In this document: positions 30,154 to 37,759 of the stretch, piece by piece | Position numbering within the stretch: position 1 is the stretch's first letter | Layout: each line of letters begins with the position of its first letter | From: an uncultured Oscillospiraceae bacterium | Lineage (GTDB): Bacteria; Bacillota; Clostridia; Oscillospirales; Oscillospiraceae | NCBI GenBank assembly: GCA_934589065.1 | Contig: CAKTNN010000013.1 | Location: 1-57,786, forward strand | Direction: 5' to 3' | DNA: 57,786 bases | The notes under the pieces: generated by a model | Told to the model about the DNA's origin: nothing | Seen by the model: only the letters and a program-made list of their open reading frames with translations | Databases searched by the model: none | Position numbers and translations under genes: made by a program

Positions 30154-30399
30154 TTATGCAGGAATGCTCAATTCGTACAATTCATGGGGAGCGATATCTT
30201 GACCGTGAAGCCACTCGATTCCTACACCGCCGGGGAGAAGAGATACAGAGCAAAAATAGGCAGCATCTTTCAATTCTCCGTACCAGGAACCGGTAATATA
30301 GGGGGAGACGTCAAACACACGCCGTTCTCCGGTTTCGTAGGTCAGCAGTAATTTGTGCCCGTCTTCCGGTTGCACAGAAGTTAATTTCGGTTGAAGCAT
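30154..30399 (-). CDS. DUF2442-domain protein
   Basis: 81 residues. The pattern PEDGHKLLLTYETGERRVFDVSPYI ... LKDAAYFCSVSLLPGGVGIEW ... DIAPHELYE is that of DUF2442, a small family of unknown function often coded next to DUF4160. Here the two genes lie 13 bp apart in one leftward unit, DUF4160 first. AAGGAGG precedes the ATG at 30399. The pair has been suspected to act as a two-component module of toxin-antitoxin type, but no activity is established. Confidence 0.85.
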   Translation of the reverse strand: MLQPKLTSVQPEDGHKLLLTYETGERRVFDVSPYITGSWYGELKDAAYFCSVSLLPGGVGIEWLHGQDIAPHELYELSIPA

Positions 30400-30412
30400 A
30401 AAGATTTCCTCC

Positions 30413-30679
30413 TTATTTCAACGGGTCGATTCTAAAGAATTGTTCACCATTGCGCAGGAGTTTCCAGTTTGCTTCCAAATCATCCTGGTGAATGACGACC
30501 CAGGCTTCCAGCAATTTCAGCTTGTTTTTTGGAAGGCTTCCCTCCAGAATGGTGCCATCAAGTGCCATGACAATCTCTTCTCCGGAAAATTCTGCGTGAA
30601 TATGAGGCATATTATGTTTGCCGCCCTTTTCCTGATACATACGAACAATGATTCCGTAGAAAGTACTTAATACCGGCAT
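30413..30679 (-). CDS. DUF4160-domain protein
   Basis: 88 residues from the ATG at 30679, nine bases after GGAGG; the frame runs to 30754 but that part is upstream of the promoter's start region. Features of DUF4160: start MPVLSTFYGIIVRMYQEKG, the HNMPHIHAEFSGEE core with clustered His, an ILEGSLPKNKLKLLEAWV segment and a final HQDDLEANW. Function unknown; partner of the adjacent DUF2442 gene. Confidence 0.85.
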   Translation of the reverse strand: MPVLSTFYGIIVRMYQEKGGKHNMPHIHAEFSGEEIVMALDGTILEGSLPKNKLKLLEAWVVIHQDDLEANWKLLRNGEQFFRIDPLK

Positions 30680-30725
30680 GCTGCAAAACCTCCGTTTGAA
30701 GAAAAGTGGGAATATCCTTATATTA

Positions 30726-30754
30726 ACTATACCATGAATGTACCAAAAAGGCAA
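30726..30754 (-). promoter_or_regulatory. Promoter of the DUF4160-DUF2442 unit
   Basis: On the minus strand: TTGCCT (30749-30754), 17 bp, TATAGT (30726-30731), with TGG before the -10. Divergent from the sirtuin promoter about 30 bp away. Confidence 0.7.
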
Positions 30755-30785
30755 TATGAAACAGGAAAGGGGTTCGATTTACAGA

Positions 30786-30814
30786 TTGACAAGTGCCCAA
30801 AATAGCGCTACTAT
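30786..30814 (+). promoter_or_regulatory. Promoter of the sirtuin gene
   Basis: Perfect TTGACA (30786-30791), 17 bp, TACTAT (30809-30814). The start codon follows after only about 20 bp. Confidence 0.65.
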
Positions 30815-30833
30815 TTCCCCAGGAGGTGGCAAA

Positions 30834-31547
30834 ATGGACAAGATTGAAACCTTGCGGGCCTGGATTGCCGAGAGCAAAAACATCGTGGCCTTTACCGGTG
30901 CGGGGGTCAGCACCGAATCCGGCATTCCGGATTTCCGCAGTGTGGATGGACTCTATAACCAAAAGTTCGAGTATCCCCCGGAAACCATTATCAGCCACAG
31001 TTTTTACCTGGAAAAACCGGAGTATTTCTTCCGCTTTTACCGGGAAAAGATGATGCCCTTGGATGCCCGGCCCAATATTACCCACAAAATCCTGGCCCGT
31101 TGGGAGCAGGAGGGCAGGCTTTTGGCAGTGGTCACCCAGAATATCGACGGCCTGCACCAGAAGGCGGGCTCCCGGCGTGTGTATGAGCTCCACGGCTCTA
31201 TCCTGCGGAATTACTGTACCCGGTGCGGAAAGTTTTATCCGGCAGAATTCGTTAAGAATTGCGACGGCATTCCCCGGTGCGATTGCGGCGGCATTGTAAA
31301 GCCGGATGTGGTGCTTTACGAAGAGGGCCTGAACGAAAAAACCGTGGAAGGGGCGCTGCAGGCCATTACACAGGCAGATATTCTGTTGGTGGCGGGCACC
31401 AGCCTGACGGTTTACCCGGCGGCGGGCTTTTTAAGGTACTATCGGGGAAATCGCCTGGTGCTCATCAACCGGGATCCCACCCCCTACGATGACCGGGCTA
31501 ACCTTACCATCCACGACAGCCTGGGCAAGGTGCTTTCCGAGCTCTGA
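30834..31547 (+). CDS. NAD-dependent protein deacylase (Sir2 family)
   Basis: 237 residues. Sirtuins remove acyl groups from lysines, using NAD+ and giving O-acyl-ADP-ribose. Visible: NAD-binding FTGAGVSTESGIPDFRS, TQNIDGLHQKAGS, catalytic LHGS His, the four zinc cysteines CTRC ... CDCGG, and VKPDVVLYEEGL. Later TSLTVYPAAGF and LVLINRDPTPYDDRA complete the Rossmann fold. The ATG at 30834 lies eight bases after AGGAGG. Single-gene unit. Deacetylase versus desuccinylase specificity is not readable; the desuccinylase Tyr-Arg pair is not apparent. Confidence 0.94.
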   Translation: MDKIETLRAWIAESKNIVAFTGAGVSTESGIPDFRSVDGLYNQKFEYPPETIISHSFYLEKPEYFFRFYREKMMPLDARPNITHKILARWEQEGRLLAVVTQNIDGLHQKAGSRRVYELHGSILRNYCTRCGKFYPAEFVKNCDGIPRCDCGGIVKPDVVLYEEGLNEKTVEGALQAITQADILLVAGTSLTVYPAAGFLRYYRGNRLVLINRDPTPYDDRANLTIHDSLGKVLSEL

Positions 31548-31589
31548 AGCCTGTGCACTTTGCAATGGCAAATTCTTTCATATCCTCTT

Positions 31590-31855
31590 TTTCATCCCCC
31601 GGAATCTTTCCGGGGGATGCCAGCTTGTCAAAAAGCCTCGCAGAGTTTGGCGGCGTAAGCCGACAAATAAAATCAAATCATTTTCTGTCGGGGCGTGTAC
31701 CTGACAGAAAATACATCTCAGGCTGTAAGTGTGCGAGTTGTTCGCCGTAGGCGAACAAGGAGTGCGCGCAGCAGACTGCAAAAATTTGTCGGAAAAGCCC
31801 GTAAGGGGTTTTTCGACAGCCTGTCATCCCCCGGAATCTTTCCGGGGGATGCTTC
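31590..31855. repeat. Structured intergenic element bounded by direct palindromic repeats
   Basis: The palindrome CCCCCGGAATCTTTCCGGGG occurs in identical context at 31594-31621 and 31826-31853 (28 bp exact, CATCCC to GGATGC). Between them lie further hairpins: ATTTTCTGTC / GACAGAAAAT (about 31680-31710), TTGTTCGCC-GTA-GGCGAACAA (about 31738-31758) and GTCGGAAAAGCCC / GGGGTTTTTCGAC (about 31789-31818). No coding signal. It differs from families A-D and could be a mobile repeat, a structured RNA or a leader of spoIIIA. Confidence 0.6.
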
Positions 31856-31862
31856 ATATAGT
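31834..31862 (+). promoter_or_regulatory. Candidate sigma-E promoter of the spoIIIA operon
   Basis: GAATCTT (31834-31840), 14 bp, CATATAGT (31855-31862). This is close to the mother-cell sigma-E consensus (KMATATT, 14-15 bp, CATACAHT). The spoIIIA operon is sigma-E controlled in Bacillus. No sigma-A promoter was seen here. The -35 lies in the palindrome of the preceding element. Confidence 0.45.
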
Positions 31863-31883
31863 GGGCACAAAGGGGGAGAGTGG

Positions 31884-32726
31884 GTGGACTGCGATTGGGA
31901 TTCTCTGATGAATGTGCTGCCGGAGTCTGTGCGCAGGGAAATGGATGCCTTTGGGAGGGCGCCCATCCAGGAGCTGCGTCTGCGGGCGGGACAGCCGCCG
32001 GAAATCGTCTTTGGGGATAAATTCTGGTGCCTGCCCGGAAAGGTCACGGGACGCGACCTGGACTATTGCATCAATGCCGCCAGTCACTATTCCCCCTGGT
32101 CGGTGGAGAGCGCCGCCCAGGGCTACATCGCCCTGCCCGGAGGCCACCGCATGGGCCTGTGCGGGGAGGTGATCTGGCAGGATGAGAAGCCCACCGGCTT
32201 TCGCACCCTGGATTCCGTGTGCATTCGGGTGGCGAGGGATATCCGGGGGCTTGCCCCGGAGGAGAGCGTCCGGTGGGGCTCTATCCTGATTCTGGGCGCT
32301 CCCGGCTGGGGGAAAACCACGCTGCTTCGCTGCATCGCCCGGCTTCTTGCAGGGGAAAAGGAGGTTTGCGTGGTGGACGAGCGTCAGGAGCTTTTTCCAA
32401 AGGGCTTTCAAAGGGGACGCCGGATGGACGTACTCTCCGGCTGCGGCAAGGATGCGGGAATCGGGATGGTTCTAAGATGCCTGGGGCCTGACTATATTGC
32501 TGTGGATGAGGTTACCCAGGAGGCGGATGCGCGGGCCCTTGCCGGGGCGGCAGGCTGCGGGGTGAAGCTGCTGGCAACGGCCCATGCGTCCTCTGTGGAA
32601 GATCTGCGGACAAGACCCTGCTACCGTCCCCTTCTGGAGCAGGGCATTTTTCAAACGGTACTGCTGCTGAAAAAGGACAAGTCGTTTCGCCGGGAAAGGA
32701 TGGACAAATGGGTTACAAATGGGTAG
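31884..32726 (+). CDS. spoIIIAA: Stage III sporulation protein AA, ATPase
   Basis: 280 residues from GTG 31884 (seven bases after AGGGGG); ATG 31908 is an alternative, and the open frame further upstream runs through the repeat element. A secretion-type ATPase, thought to power the SpoIIIA-SpoIIQ channel between mother cell and forespore. Walker A is ILGAPGWGKTTLLRCIARLL (about 137-156), Walker B-like CVVDERQELFPKG, and a PDYIAVDEVTQ strand follows. It overlaps spoIIIAB by 19 bp. Confidence 0.93.
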   Translation: MDCDWDSLMNVLPESVRREMDAFGRAPIQELRLRAGQPPEIVFGDKFWCLPGKVTGRDLDYCINAASHYSPWSVESAAQGYIALPGGHRMGLCGEVIWQDEKPTGFRTLDSVCIRVARDIRGLAPEESVRWGSILILGAPGWGKTTLLRCIARLLAGEKEVCVVDERQELFPKGFQRGRRMDVLSGCGKDAGIGMVLRCLGPDYIAVDEVTQEADARALAGAAGCGVKLLATAHASSVEDLRTRPCYRPLLEQGIFQTVLLLKKDKSFRRERMDKWVTNG

Positions 32727-33217
32727 GCGCAATGCTGGTGATTGTGGGCTGTGGGGGCTTTGGGTTCTCCCTGGCCCGGGAAACCCAGCGCCAGGAGCAG
32801 CTTTTGCGCCAATTGCTGGTGAGCCTGGAGCTGATGGAAAGCGAAATCTGCTGCCGCCTGACGCCCCTGCCAAAGCTGTGCCTTTTGGCGGGGAAAGGGG
32901 GCGGGCCCCTGCGGGCCTTTTTTCGCGCCCTGGCCCGGCAGCTGGAAAAGGGGGATGCCCCCCGGGCGGAGGAATGTGTGGAGCGGGCTCTGGCAGAGCA
33001 GGGAAATCTGCCGGTTTCCGTAAAGCGAATTTTAAAGCTTTTGGGCGCTTCTCTGGGAAAATTCGATCTGTCCGGGCAGCGAAAGGGCTTGCAGAGTGCC
33101 CAAAAAGCCTGCCGTCGGGAGCTGCAGGAGTTGGAGCGGAACCGGGAGCTCCGTCTGCGCAGCTACCGCACCCTGGGGCTGTGTGCCGGGGCGGCCCTGG
33201 CGGTGCTGCTGATTTAA
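32708..33217 (+). CDS. spoIIIAB: Stage III sporulation protein AB
   Basis: 169 residues. One N-terminal membrane helix (GYKWVGAMLVIVGCGGFGFSLA) followed by a type II secretion F-like helical domain (QEQLLRQLLVSLELMESEICCRLTPL) and a C-terminal helix. In the SpoIIIA channel it is the inner-membrane platform partner of the ATPase. ATG 32708 with AAAGGA upstream overlaps spoIIIAA; ATG 32732 is possible but would cut the membrane helix. Confidence 0.9.
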   Translation: MGYKWVGAMLVIVGCGGFGFSLARETQRQEQLLRQLLVSLELMESEICCRLTPLPKLCLLAGKGGGPLRAFFRALARQLEKGDAPRAEECVERALAEQGNLPVSVKRILKLLGASLGKFDLSGQRKGLQSAQKACRRELQELERNRELRLRSYRTLGLCAGAALAVLLI

Positions 33218-33218
33218 G

Positions 33219-33413
33219 ATGGATATCGATCTGATTTTCAAAATTGCCGCCATCGGCATTATCGTCTCCATTCTCAACCAGGTGCTCTCCCGTTCCGGTC
33301 GGGAGGAGCAGGCCACCATGACAAGCCTGGCAGGGCTCGTGGTGGTGCTCATGATGGTTGCCCAGAAGATTGCAGAGCTCTTTGACCTGGTCAAGACTCT
33401 GTTTCGGTTTTGA
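33219..33413 (+). CDS. spoIIIAC: Stage III sporulation protein AC
   Basis: 64 residues and two membrane helices (IDLIFKIAAIGIIVSILNQV and TSLAGLVVVLMMVAQKI) around a short basic loop, the typical size and form of SpoIIIAC. Starts one base after the spoIIIAB stop, so translation is coupled. Confidence 0.93.
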   Translation: MDIDLIFKIAAIGIIVSILNQVLSRSGREEQATMTSLAGLVVVLMMVAQKIAELFDLVKTLFRF

Positions 33414-33805
33414 TGGAGGCGTTCTGGAAGTGCACCGCCGGGATCCTGATTGCGGTGGTGCTCACGGGGCTATGCAGGCAGGAGAAGGATCTGGCGCTGC
33501 TCGTCTCTATGGCGGTGTGCGCCATGGTGCTGGGGGTGGCGCTGCGCCTGCTGGAGCCGGTGGCAGAGCTGATGCAGGAATTGGAGGCGCTGGGGGACCT
33601 GGACGGGGACTTTCTGGAGCTGCTCCTCAAGTCCGCCGGAATCGGTCTGACGGCGGAGGTGTCTGCTTCCGTCTGCACCGATGGGGGCAATGCCGCTCTG
33701 GGCAAGGTGCTGCGGCTGCTGGGCAGCGGGGCGATTCTGTGCCTGTCCGTGCCCATGCTGCGCACCCTGATGGATTTGATACAGGAGATGGTGGGCGCTG
33801 CATGA
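33413..33805 (+). CDS. spoIIIAD: Stage III sporulation protein AD
   Basis: 130 residues from ATG 33413, which shares one base with the spoIIIAC stop (TGATG). Membrane helices at both ends and in the middle; conserved DGDFLELLLKSAGIGLTAEVSASVC is the family hallmark. Component of the SpoIIIA complex in the outer forespore membrane. Confidence 0.93.
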   Translation: MEAFWKCTAGILIAVVLTGLCRQEKDLALLVSMAVCAMVLGVALRLLEPVAELMQELEALGDLDGDFLELLLKSAGIGLTAEVSASVCTDGGNAALGKVLRLLGSGAILCLSVPMLRTLMDLIQEMVGAA

Positions 33806-34839
33806 AACGATGGATTGCGCTGGTGCTGGTTTTGCTGGCTGTGGTTCTGCCGGTGTCGGCAGAGCTTGCCGCTCCGGAGGTACCCGATGCCGGGGCAAAG
33901 CTCATGCCCAAGGATACCAAGAATTTTGGAGAGGGTCTGCGGCAGATCCTCAAGGAGCTTTTGCCCATCCTCTGGCCCCAGGTGCAGAAGGGGCTGGCGG
34001 TGGGGGCCTCCCTGGTTGCCGCCTGCATTCTGGTGGGGCTGCTGGGCAGGGAGGATTCCCCGGCCCGGAAGACGGCGGATGTGGTGGGGGCGGTAGCGGT
34101 TGCCGGGCTGCTGTTTACCCGGACGGGGGCAATGATTCGCCTGGGGGAGAGCACCCTTCGGGATTTGAGCGAGTATGAAAAGCTGCTGCTGCCCTGCATG
34201 ACCGCCGCCATGGCGGCCCAGGGGGGCACAGCCACCGGGGCGGCGCTGTATGCCGGGTCTGCGGCCTTTAATACCATTCTCTCCGGGCTTCTCGTAAAGC
34301 TGATGATTCCCGTGCAGTATCTCTATCTTGCCGCAGCCACCGCTGCCGCTTTTTTGGGAAGCGTCCCCCTGAAGAACCTAAAGGATTCTATAAAAAGCCT
34401 GCTTTTGTGGTGCTTAAAGACGATGCTATCCCTGTTTACCGCCTTTTTGGGCATTACCGGGGTGGTCAGCGGTACGGCGGATGCGGCAGCCGTCAAGGCA
34501 GCCAAGGCAACCTTCGGCACCCTGATCCCCGTGGTGGGGAGCGTTCTTGCGGATGCCTCGGAGGCGGTATTGGTGGGGGCAGGGGTGCTGCGCTCCGGCA
34601 TGGGCATCTACGGAATTCTTGCCATCCTGGCGGTATTTCTGGAGCCCTTCTGCCGCATCGGCGTTCAGTATCTGATTCTCAAAGCCACGGCGGCCCTGTG
34701 CGGCTTCTTCGGAACCAAAACCCAGTGCGCGCTCATCGGCGACTTTGGGGAAGTGATGCGGATGCTTCTGGGCATGACCGGAGCTATGTGTATTCTCCTG
34801 CTGGTGAGCACCGTGTGCTTTTTGAAGGGGGTAGGCTGA
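33802..34839 (+). CDS. spoIIIAE: Stage III sporulation protein AE
   Basis: 345 residues. Signal peptide or first helix at 4-22 (WIALVLVLLAVVLPVSAELA), then about seven membrane helices. The ATG at 33802 overlaps the spoIIIAD stop by four bases (ATGA). The open frame runs upstream through spoIIIAD, but the coupled ATG fits the family start. Largest membrane member of the complex. Confidence 0.92.
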   Translation: MKRWIALVLVLLAVVLPVSAELAAPEVPDAGAKLMPKDTKNFGEGLRQILKELLPILWPQVQKGLAVGASLVAACILVGLLGREDSPARKTADVVGAVAVAGLLFTRTGAMIRLGESTLRDLSEYEKLLLPCMTAAMAAQGGTATGAALYAGSAAFNTILSGLLVKLMIPVQYLYLAAATAAAFLGSVPLKNLKDSIKSLLLWCLKTMLSLFTAFLGITGVVSGTADAAAVKAAKATFGTLIPVVGSVLADASEAVLVGAGVLRSGMGIYGILAILAVFLEPFCRIGVQYLILKATAALCGFFGTKTQCALIGDFGEVMRMLLGMTGAMCILLLVSTVCFLKGVG

Positions 34840-35300
34840 TGGCGGCAAGATTTGTACTGGGCCTTATTTGCGCCGCCCTGATTGCGGGGATTCTCAAAAC
34901 CCTGACGGAAAAAAGCAGCTGCGCCAGGGTGATTCAGATTTTATGCGGTATTTTTCTTATGGTCACGGCGTTAAAGCCCCTGAAAACCGTGGAATTTCCG
35001 GATATTTCCGCCTGGGCAAGGGTCTGGGATCAGGAGGCGGACAGGGCCGTGCAGGAGGGAGAGGCGATCTATAACCGGCAGTATGCTTCCGTCATAAAGG
35101 AGCAGCTGGAAGCATATATCTTGGACATAGCCTCCCAGCTGGGGCTGAGCATTACGGCGCAGCTGGAGCTAACCCGGGAGGGCCTTCCGGACAGCGTAAC
35201 TTTCACCGGTGAGGCAGGGCAGAGGGAAAAGGAAAAACTGCAGGAGCGCATTGCAAAAGATCTGGGCATTCCGAAGGAGAAGCAGCTATGGAGGGACTAA
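34839..35300 (+). CDS. spoIIIAF: Stage III sporulation protein AF
   Basis: 153 residues from ATG 34839, one base overlapping the spoIIIAE stop. Two N-terminal membrane helices (FVLGLICAALIAGIL and ARVIQILCGIFLMVTALKPL) and a soluble ring-building-motif-like domain at about 65-153 (IKEQLEAYILDIASQLGLSI). Ring-forming part of the channel. Confidence 0.9.
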   Translation: MAARFVLGLICAALIAGILKTLTEKSSCARVIQILCGIFLMVTALKPLKTVEFPDISAWARVWDQEADRAVQEGEAIYNRQYASVIKEQLEAYILDIASQLGLSITAQLELTREGLPDSVTFTGEAGQREKEKLQERIAKDLGIPKEKQLWRD

Positions 35301-35785
35301 AGGGGCGTATAAAAGATTTCTTGCAGAAAAACCGCTGGGCGGCGCTGGTGCTGGCTGTGGGGCTGGTGTTCCTGCTGCTGCCCACGGGGAAAAAAGAGGA
35401 GCCCCAACCGCCAACGGAAGCACCTGCCCCAACCCAAACCAGCCTGGAAGAAAGGCTGGAGGAGATCCTTTCCCAGGTGCAGGGGGCGGGCAGCGTCCGG
35501 GTGCTGCTGACGTGCCGGCAGGGAGAGACGAATATCTATCAGTCGGATACCCAGGAGCAGACGGATGGGGAGCGCCGGGAAATACGGCAGGAAACCGTCA
35601 CCGTTACAGGGAGCGACCGGAATCAGACGGGGCTCCTTTCCAGGGTGGAGGCCCCTGTGTATCGGGGGGCGGTGGTTGTGTGTCAGGGAGGGGACAATCC
35701 CGCAGTCAGGCTGTGGGTTGTGGAAGCGGTGTCCGGCGCTACCGGGCTGCCGTCCAATCGAATAACCGTTCTGAAAATGAAATGA
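35288..35785 (+). CDS. spoIIIAG: Stage III sporulation protein AG
   Basis: 165 residues. Membrane helix at about 19-35 (AALVLAVGLVFLLLP), a Pro/Glu/Thr linker, then the ring-building motif domain (LEEILSQVQGAGSVRVLLTC ... VYRGAVVVCQGG ... RLWVVEAVSGATGLPSNRI). SpoIIIAG forms a large ring in the space between the two forespore membranes. The ATG overlaps spoIIIAF by 13 bp. Confidence 0.94.
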   Translation: MEGLKGRIKDFLQKNRWAALVLAVGLVFLLLPTGKKEEPQPPTEAPAPTQTSLEERLEEILSQVQGAGSVRVLLTCRQGETNIYQSDTQEQTDGERREIRQETVTVTGSDRNQTGLLSRVEAPVYRGAVVVCQGGDNPAVRLWVVEAVSGATGLPSNRITVLKMK

Positions 35786-35797
35786 GGGGGCTTTTTT

Positions 35798-36352
35798 GTG
35801 AAAATCTGGAAGAAGAATCTGATTGCGGCGGCGGTACTGGTCACGGTGTGCGCGGGAATTTATGTAAATTGGCTCTATGCCAGCGACCAGTCCGCCAAAA
35901 ATCTGACCCAGACCCTGGATTCGGAAAAGGTTATGGGGGAGGAGCTGGAACTCAGCGAGGATATGTCCGCCGTAATGACCGGGGACGAAAGCCTGAATAC
36001 CCAGGATGACTATTTTGCCGCGGTGCGCCTTTCCCGGCAGCAGGCCAGGGATGATGCCATTCACCTGTTGCAGGAGGCTGCCGCCTATGATGGGGGCAGC
36101 AAGGAGGCCGAGGCATCGAGGGATTTGGAGGACATTGTGGAAACGGCCCTCAGCGAAGCCCAGATCGAGAGCCTGGTGATTGCCAAGGGCTATGCCGACT
36201 GTGTGGCCTACATGACCGGGGAGGGGATATCCGTAGCCGTGGCGGCCCCGGAGGAGGGCTTGCAGCAGCAGGACGTGGCGGTGATTGCGGACGTGGTTAT
36301 GAGCCAGTCCCCCTACACCCTGGATTCCATCCGGGTGGTGGAGGTGAAGTAG
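35798..36352 (+). CDS. spoIIIAH: Stage III sporulation protein AH
   Basis: 184 residues from GTG 35798, eight bases after the ATGAGGGGG site. N-terminal membrane helix (NLIAAAVLVTVCAGIYVNW), an acidic linker, and a C-terminal YscJ/ring-building domain (LSRQQARDDAIHLLQEAA ... DIVETALSEAQIESLVIAKGY). It binds SpoIIQ from the forespore side to join the two membranes. Last gene of the complete spoIIIA operon; repeats follow. Confidence 0.94.
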   Translation: MKIWKKNLIAAAVLVTVCAGIYVNWLYASDQSAKNLTQTLDSEKVMGEELELSEDMSAVMTGDESLNTQDDYFAAVRLSRQQARDDAIHLLQEAAAYDGGSKEAEASRDLEDIVETALSEAQIESLVIAKGYADCVAYMTGEGISVAVAAPEEGLQQQDVAVIADVVMSQSPYTLDSIRVVEVK

Positions 36353-36354
36353 CA

Positions 36355-36785
36355 CCGCCCTTCTTTGTTATTGCAAGGCAGCACGCACACTGCTCCCACG
36401 TCATTGCGAACCACTACGCCCGCAGGCGTGTACAGAGCGCAACCGCCGCAGGCGGCTCTTAGCGCGAGTAGTCCTCAGACTGCTCCCACGTCATTGCGAA
36501 CCAGTCCTCAGACTGGTGTGGCAATCTTCCCCTGGTCAACTGGGGCAGTTGTTGCAAAGAGAAGATTCCCACGGCAGTGACATCGGTCACTGCCTCGGAA
36601 TGACGAAATGGAACATCGATGCTTTTCCCGGCGCGCACACAATCCCTTCGCCATAGCACACCAGTGCACACCTATTTCTCTGTCAAAAGCGAACCACTAC
36701 GCCCGCAGGCGTGTACAGAGCGCAACCGCCGCAGGCGGCTCTTAGCGCGAGTAGTCCTCAGACTGCCGTGGCAGTCTTCCTTCGT
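36355..36785. repeat. Intergenic repeat cluster (B, D in B, B pair, D)
   Basis: No gene. B with a D-expanded loop at about 36399-36490, a head-to-head B pair at about 36490-36604 with spacer 36525-36565, and a further D at about 36698-36757 closing with TGCCGTGGCAGTC. Positions 36605-36690 hold no recognised feature. Confidence 0.82.
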
Positions 36786-36795
36786 TCAAACAGGA

Positions 36796-36827
36796 AAGTC
36801 CCTTTCCATCCGGAGAGGGACTTTTTT
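36796..36827 (+). terminator. Terminator before the UppP-like gene
   Basis: Stem AAGTCCCT (36796-36803) / AGGGACTT (36816-36823), 12-nt loop, followed by a T run to 36827. Likely closes the spoIIIA transcript after it passes the repeats. Confidence 0.75.
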
Positions 36828-36875
36828 CTTCCCTTGGCCCCCTTAAAATTAGGACTGGAAAAAGCAGCACTTATG

Positions 36876-36884
36876 TGGTATTAT
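36876..36884 (+). promoter_or_regulatory. Extended -10 promoter of the UppP-like/ftsK unit
   Basis: TGG-TATTAT at 36876-36884. The -35 position (about 36856, TGGAAA) is poor, so this relies on the extended -10. Confidence 0.5.
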
Positions 36885-36919
36885 AAACTGAAAGAATTCT
36901 GCAAAGGAGGCATCTGGAT

Positions 36920-37750
36920 ATGAATTGGCTGCAAAGTGTGCTGTATGGATTCCTTTCCGGCGCAGCGGATATTCTGCCTGTTTCATCCCGTGCCCACGGC
37001 ATCCTGCTGCTGAAAATATTCGGCACGACGGTGGACGGCAACTTTATGCTGCTGTTTCTCCACGCGGCGGTGATGCTGGCCCTGTTTTACAGCTGCCGCA
37101 CCCAGCTCATCCGCATCCGCCGGGCCCTGGCCCTGGCGCGGATTCCCAAGAAAAAGCGCCGCAGACCCTTGGATACCAAAAGCCTGATGGATTTCCGTCT
37201 GCTGCGTACAACGGCGATTCCCATTATTCTTGCCTATTTTCTCTACGATGCGGTGTATCCCATTGGGAATTCTCTGCTGGCGGTGTCCGGCTTTCTGTTC
37301 CTCAATGGCCTGATTTTGTACATTCCCCAGTTTTTGCCCACAGGCAATAAGGATGCCAGAGCCATGTCCCGGCTGGATGGGCTCTTTATTGGCCTGGGCG
37401 GCGCGCTGTCCATTTTCCCCGGCATTTCCGCCATCGGCGCTATGGTGTCCGTGGGCTCTGTTTTGGGAGTGGACAAGGAGTACGGCATGAACAATGCCCT
37501 GATTATGGGCATCCTGGTTTCCGCCTGCATTGTGGTGAATGACGTTTTGCGTATTATTTCTGTTGGCCTTACGGGCGTCACCTTCCAGATCGTTCTGGTG
37601 TGCCTGGCAACGGGCATTGCCGCCTTTGCGGGCACGTTCCTGGGCATTCGGCTTTTGCGGGCGGTGCAGAAAAATATGGGCTTTTCCATCTTCGCGTTTT
37701 ACTGCTGGGGCTTGGCCCTGTTTATGTTCCTGCTGAATCTCGTAGCATAG
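36920..37750 (+). CDS. Divergent undecaprenyl-diphosphatase (UppP/BacA) homologue
   Basis: 276 residues, about eight membrane helices, overall UppP layout. UppP recycles undecaprenyl pyrophosphate for wall synthesis. The first signature is SGAADILPVSSRAHG (residues 13-27), where active enzymes have EGLTEFLPVSSTGH: both catalytic Glu positions are Ser and Asp here, though PVSS and the His remain. The second signature is FPGISAIGAM (about 165-174) against PGFSRSG, losing the Arg. Catalysis by the known mechanism is doubtful. A KKKRRRP loop lies at about 74-82. AAGGAGG precedes the ATG. It ends nine bases before ftsK, so the two are co-transcribed. A membrane role linked to division or sporulation is inference. 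Confidence 0.75.
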   Translation: MNWLQSVLYGFLSGAADILPVSSRAHGILLLKIFGTTVDGNFMLLFLHAAVMLALFYSCRTQLIRIRRALALARIPKKKRRRPLDTKSLMDFRLLRTTAIPIILAYFLYDAVYPIGNSLLAVSGFLFLNGLILYIPQFLPTGNKDARAMSRLDGLFIGLGGALSIFPGISAIGAMVSVGSVLGVDKEYGMNNALIMGILVSACIVVNDVLRIISVGLTGVTFQIVLVCLATGIAAFAGTFLGIRLLRAVQKNMGFSIFAFYCWGLALFMFLLNLVA

Positions 37751-37759
37751 GAGGCACTT

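Noticed and set aside
31695..31883. Longer start for spoIIIAA reading through the hairpin element
   Set aside because: This part encodes an Arg-rich stretch from the repeat, lacks a ribosome site and has no likeness to SpoIIIAA starts; GTG 31884 has a good site.
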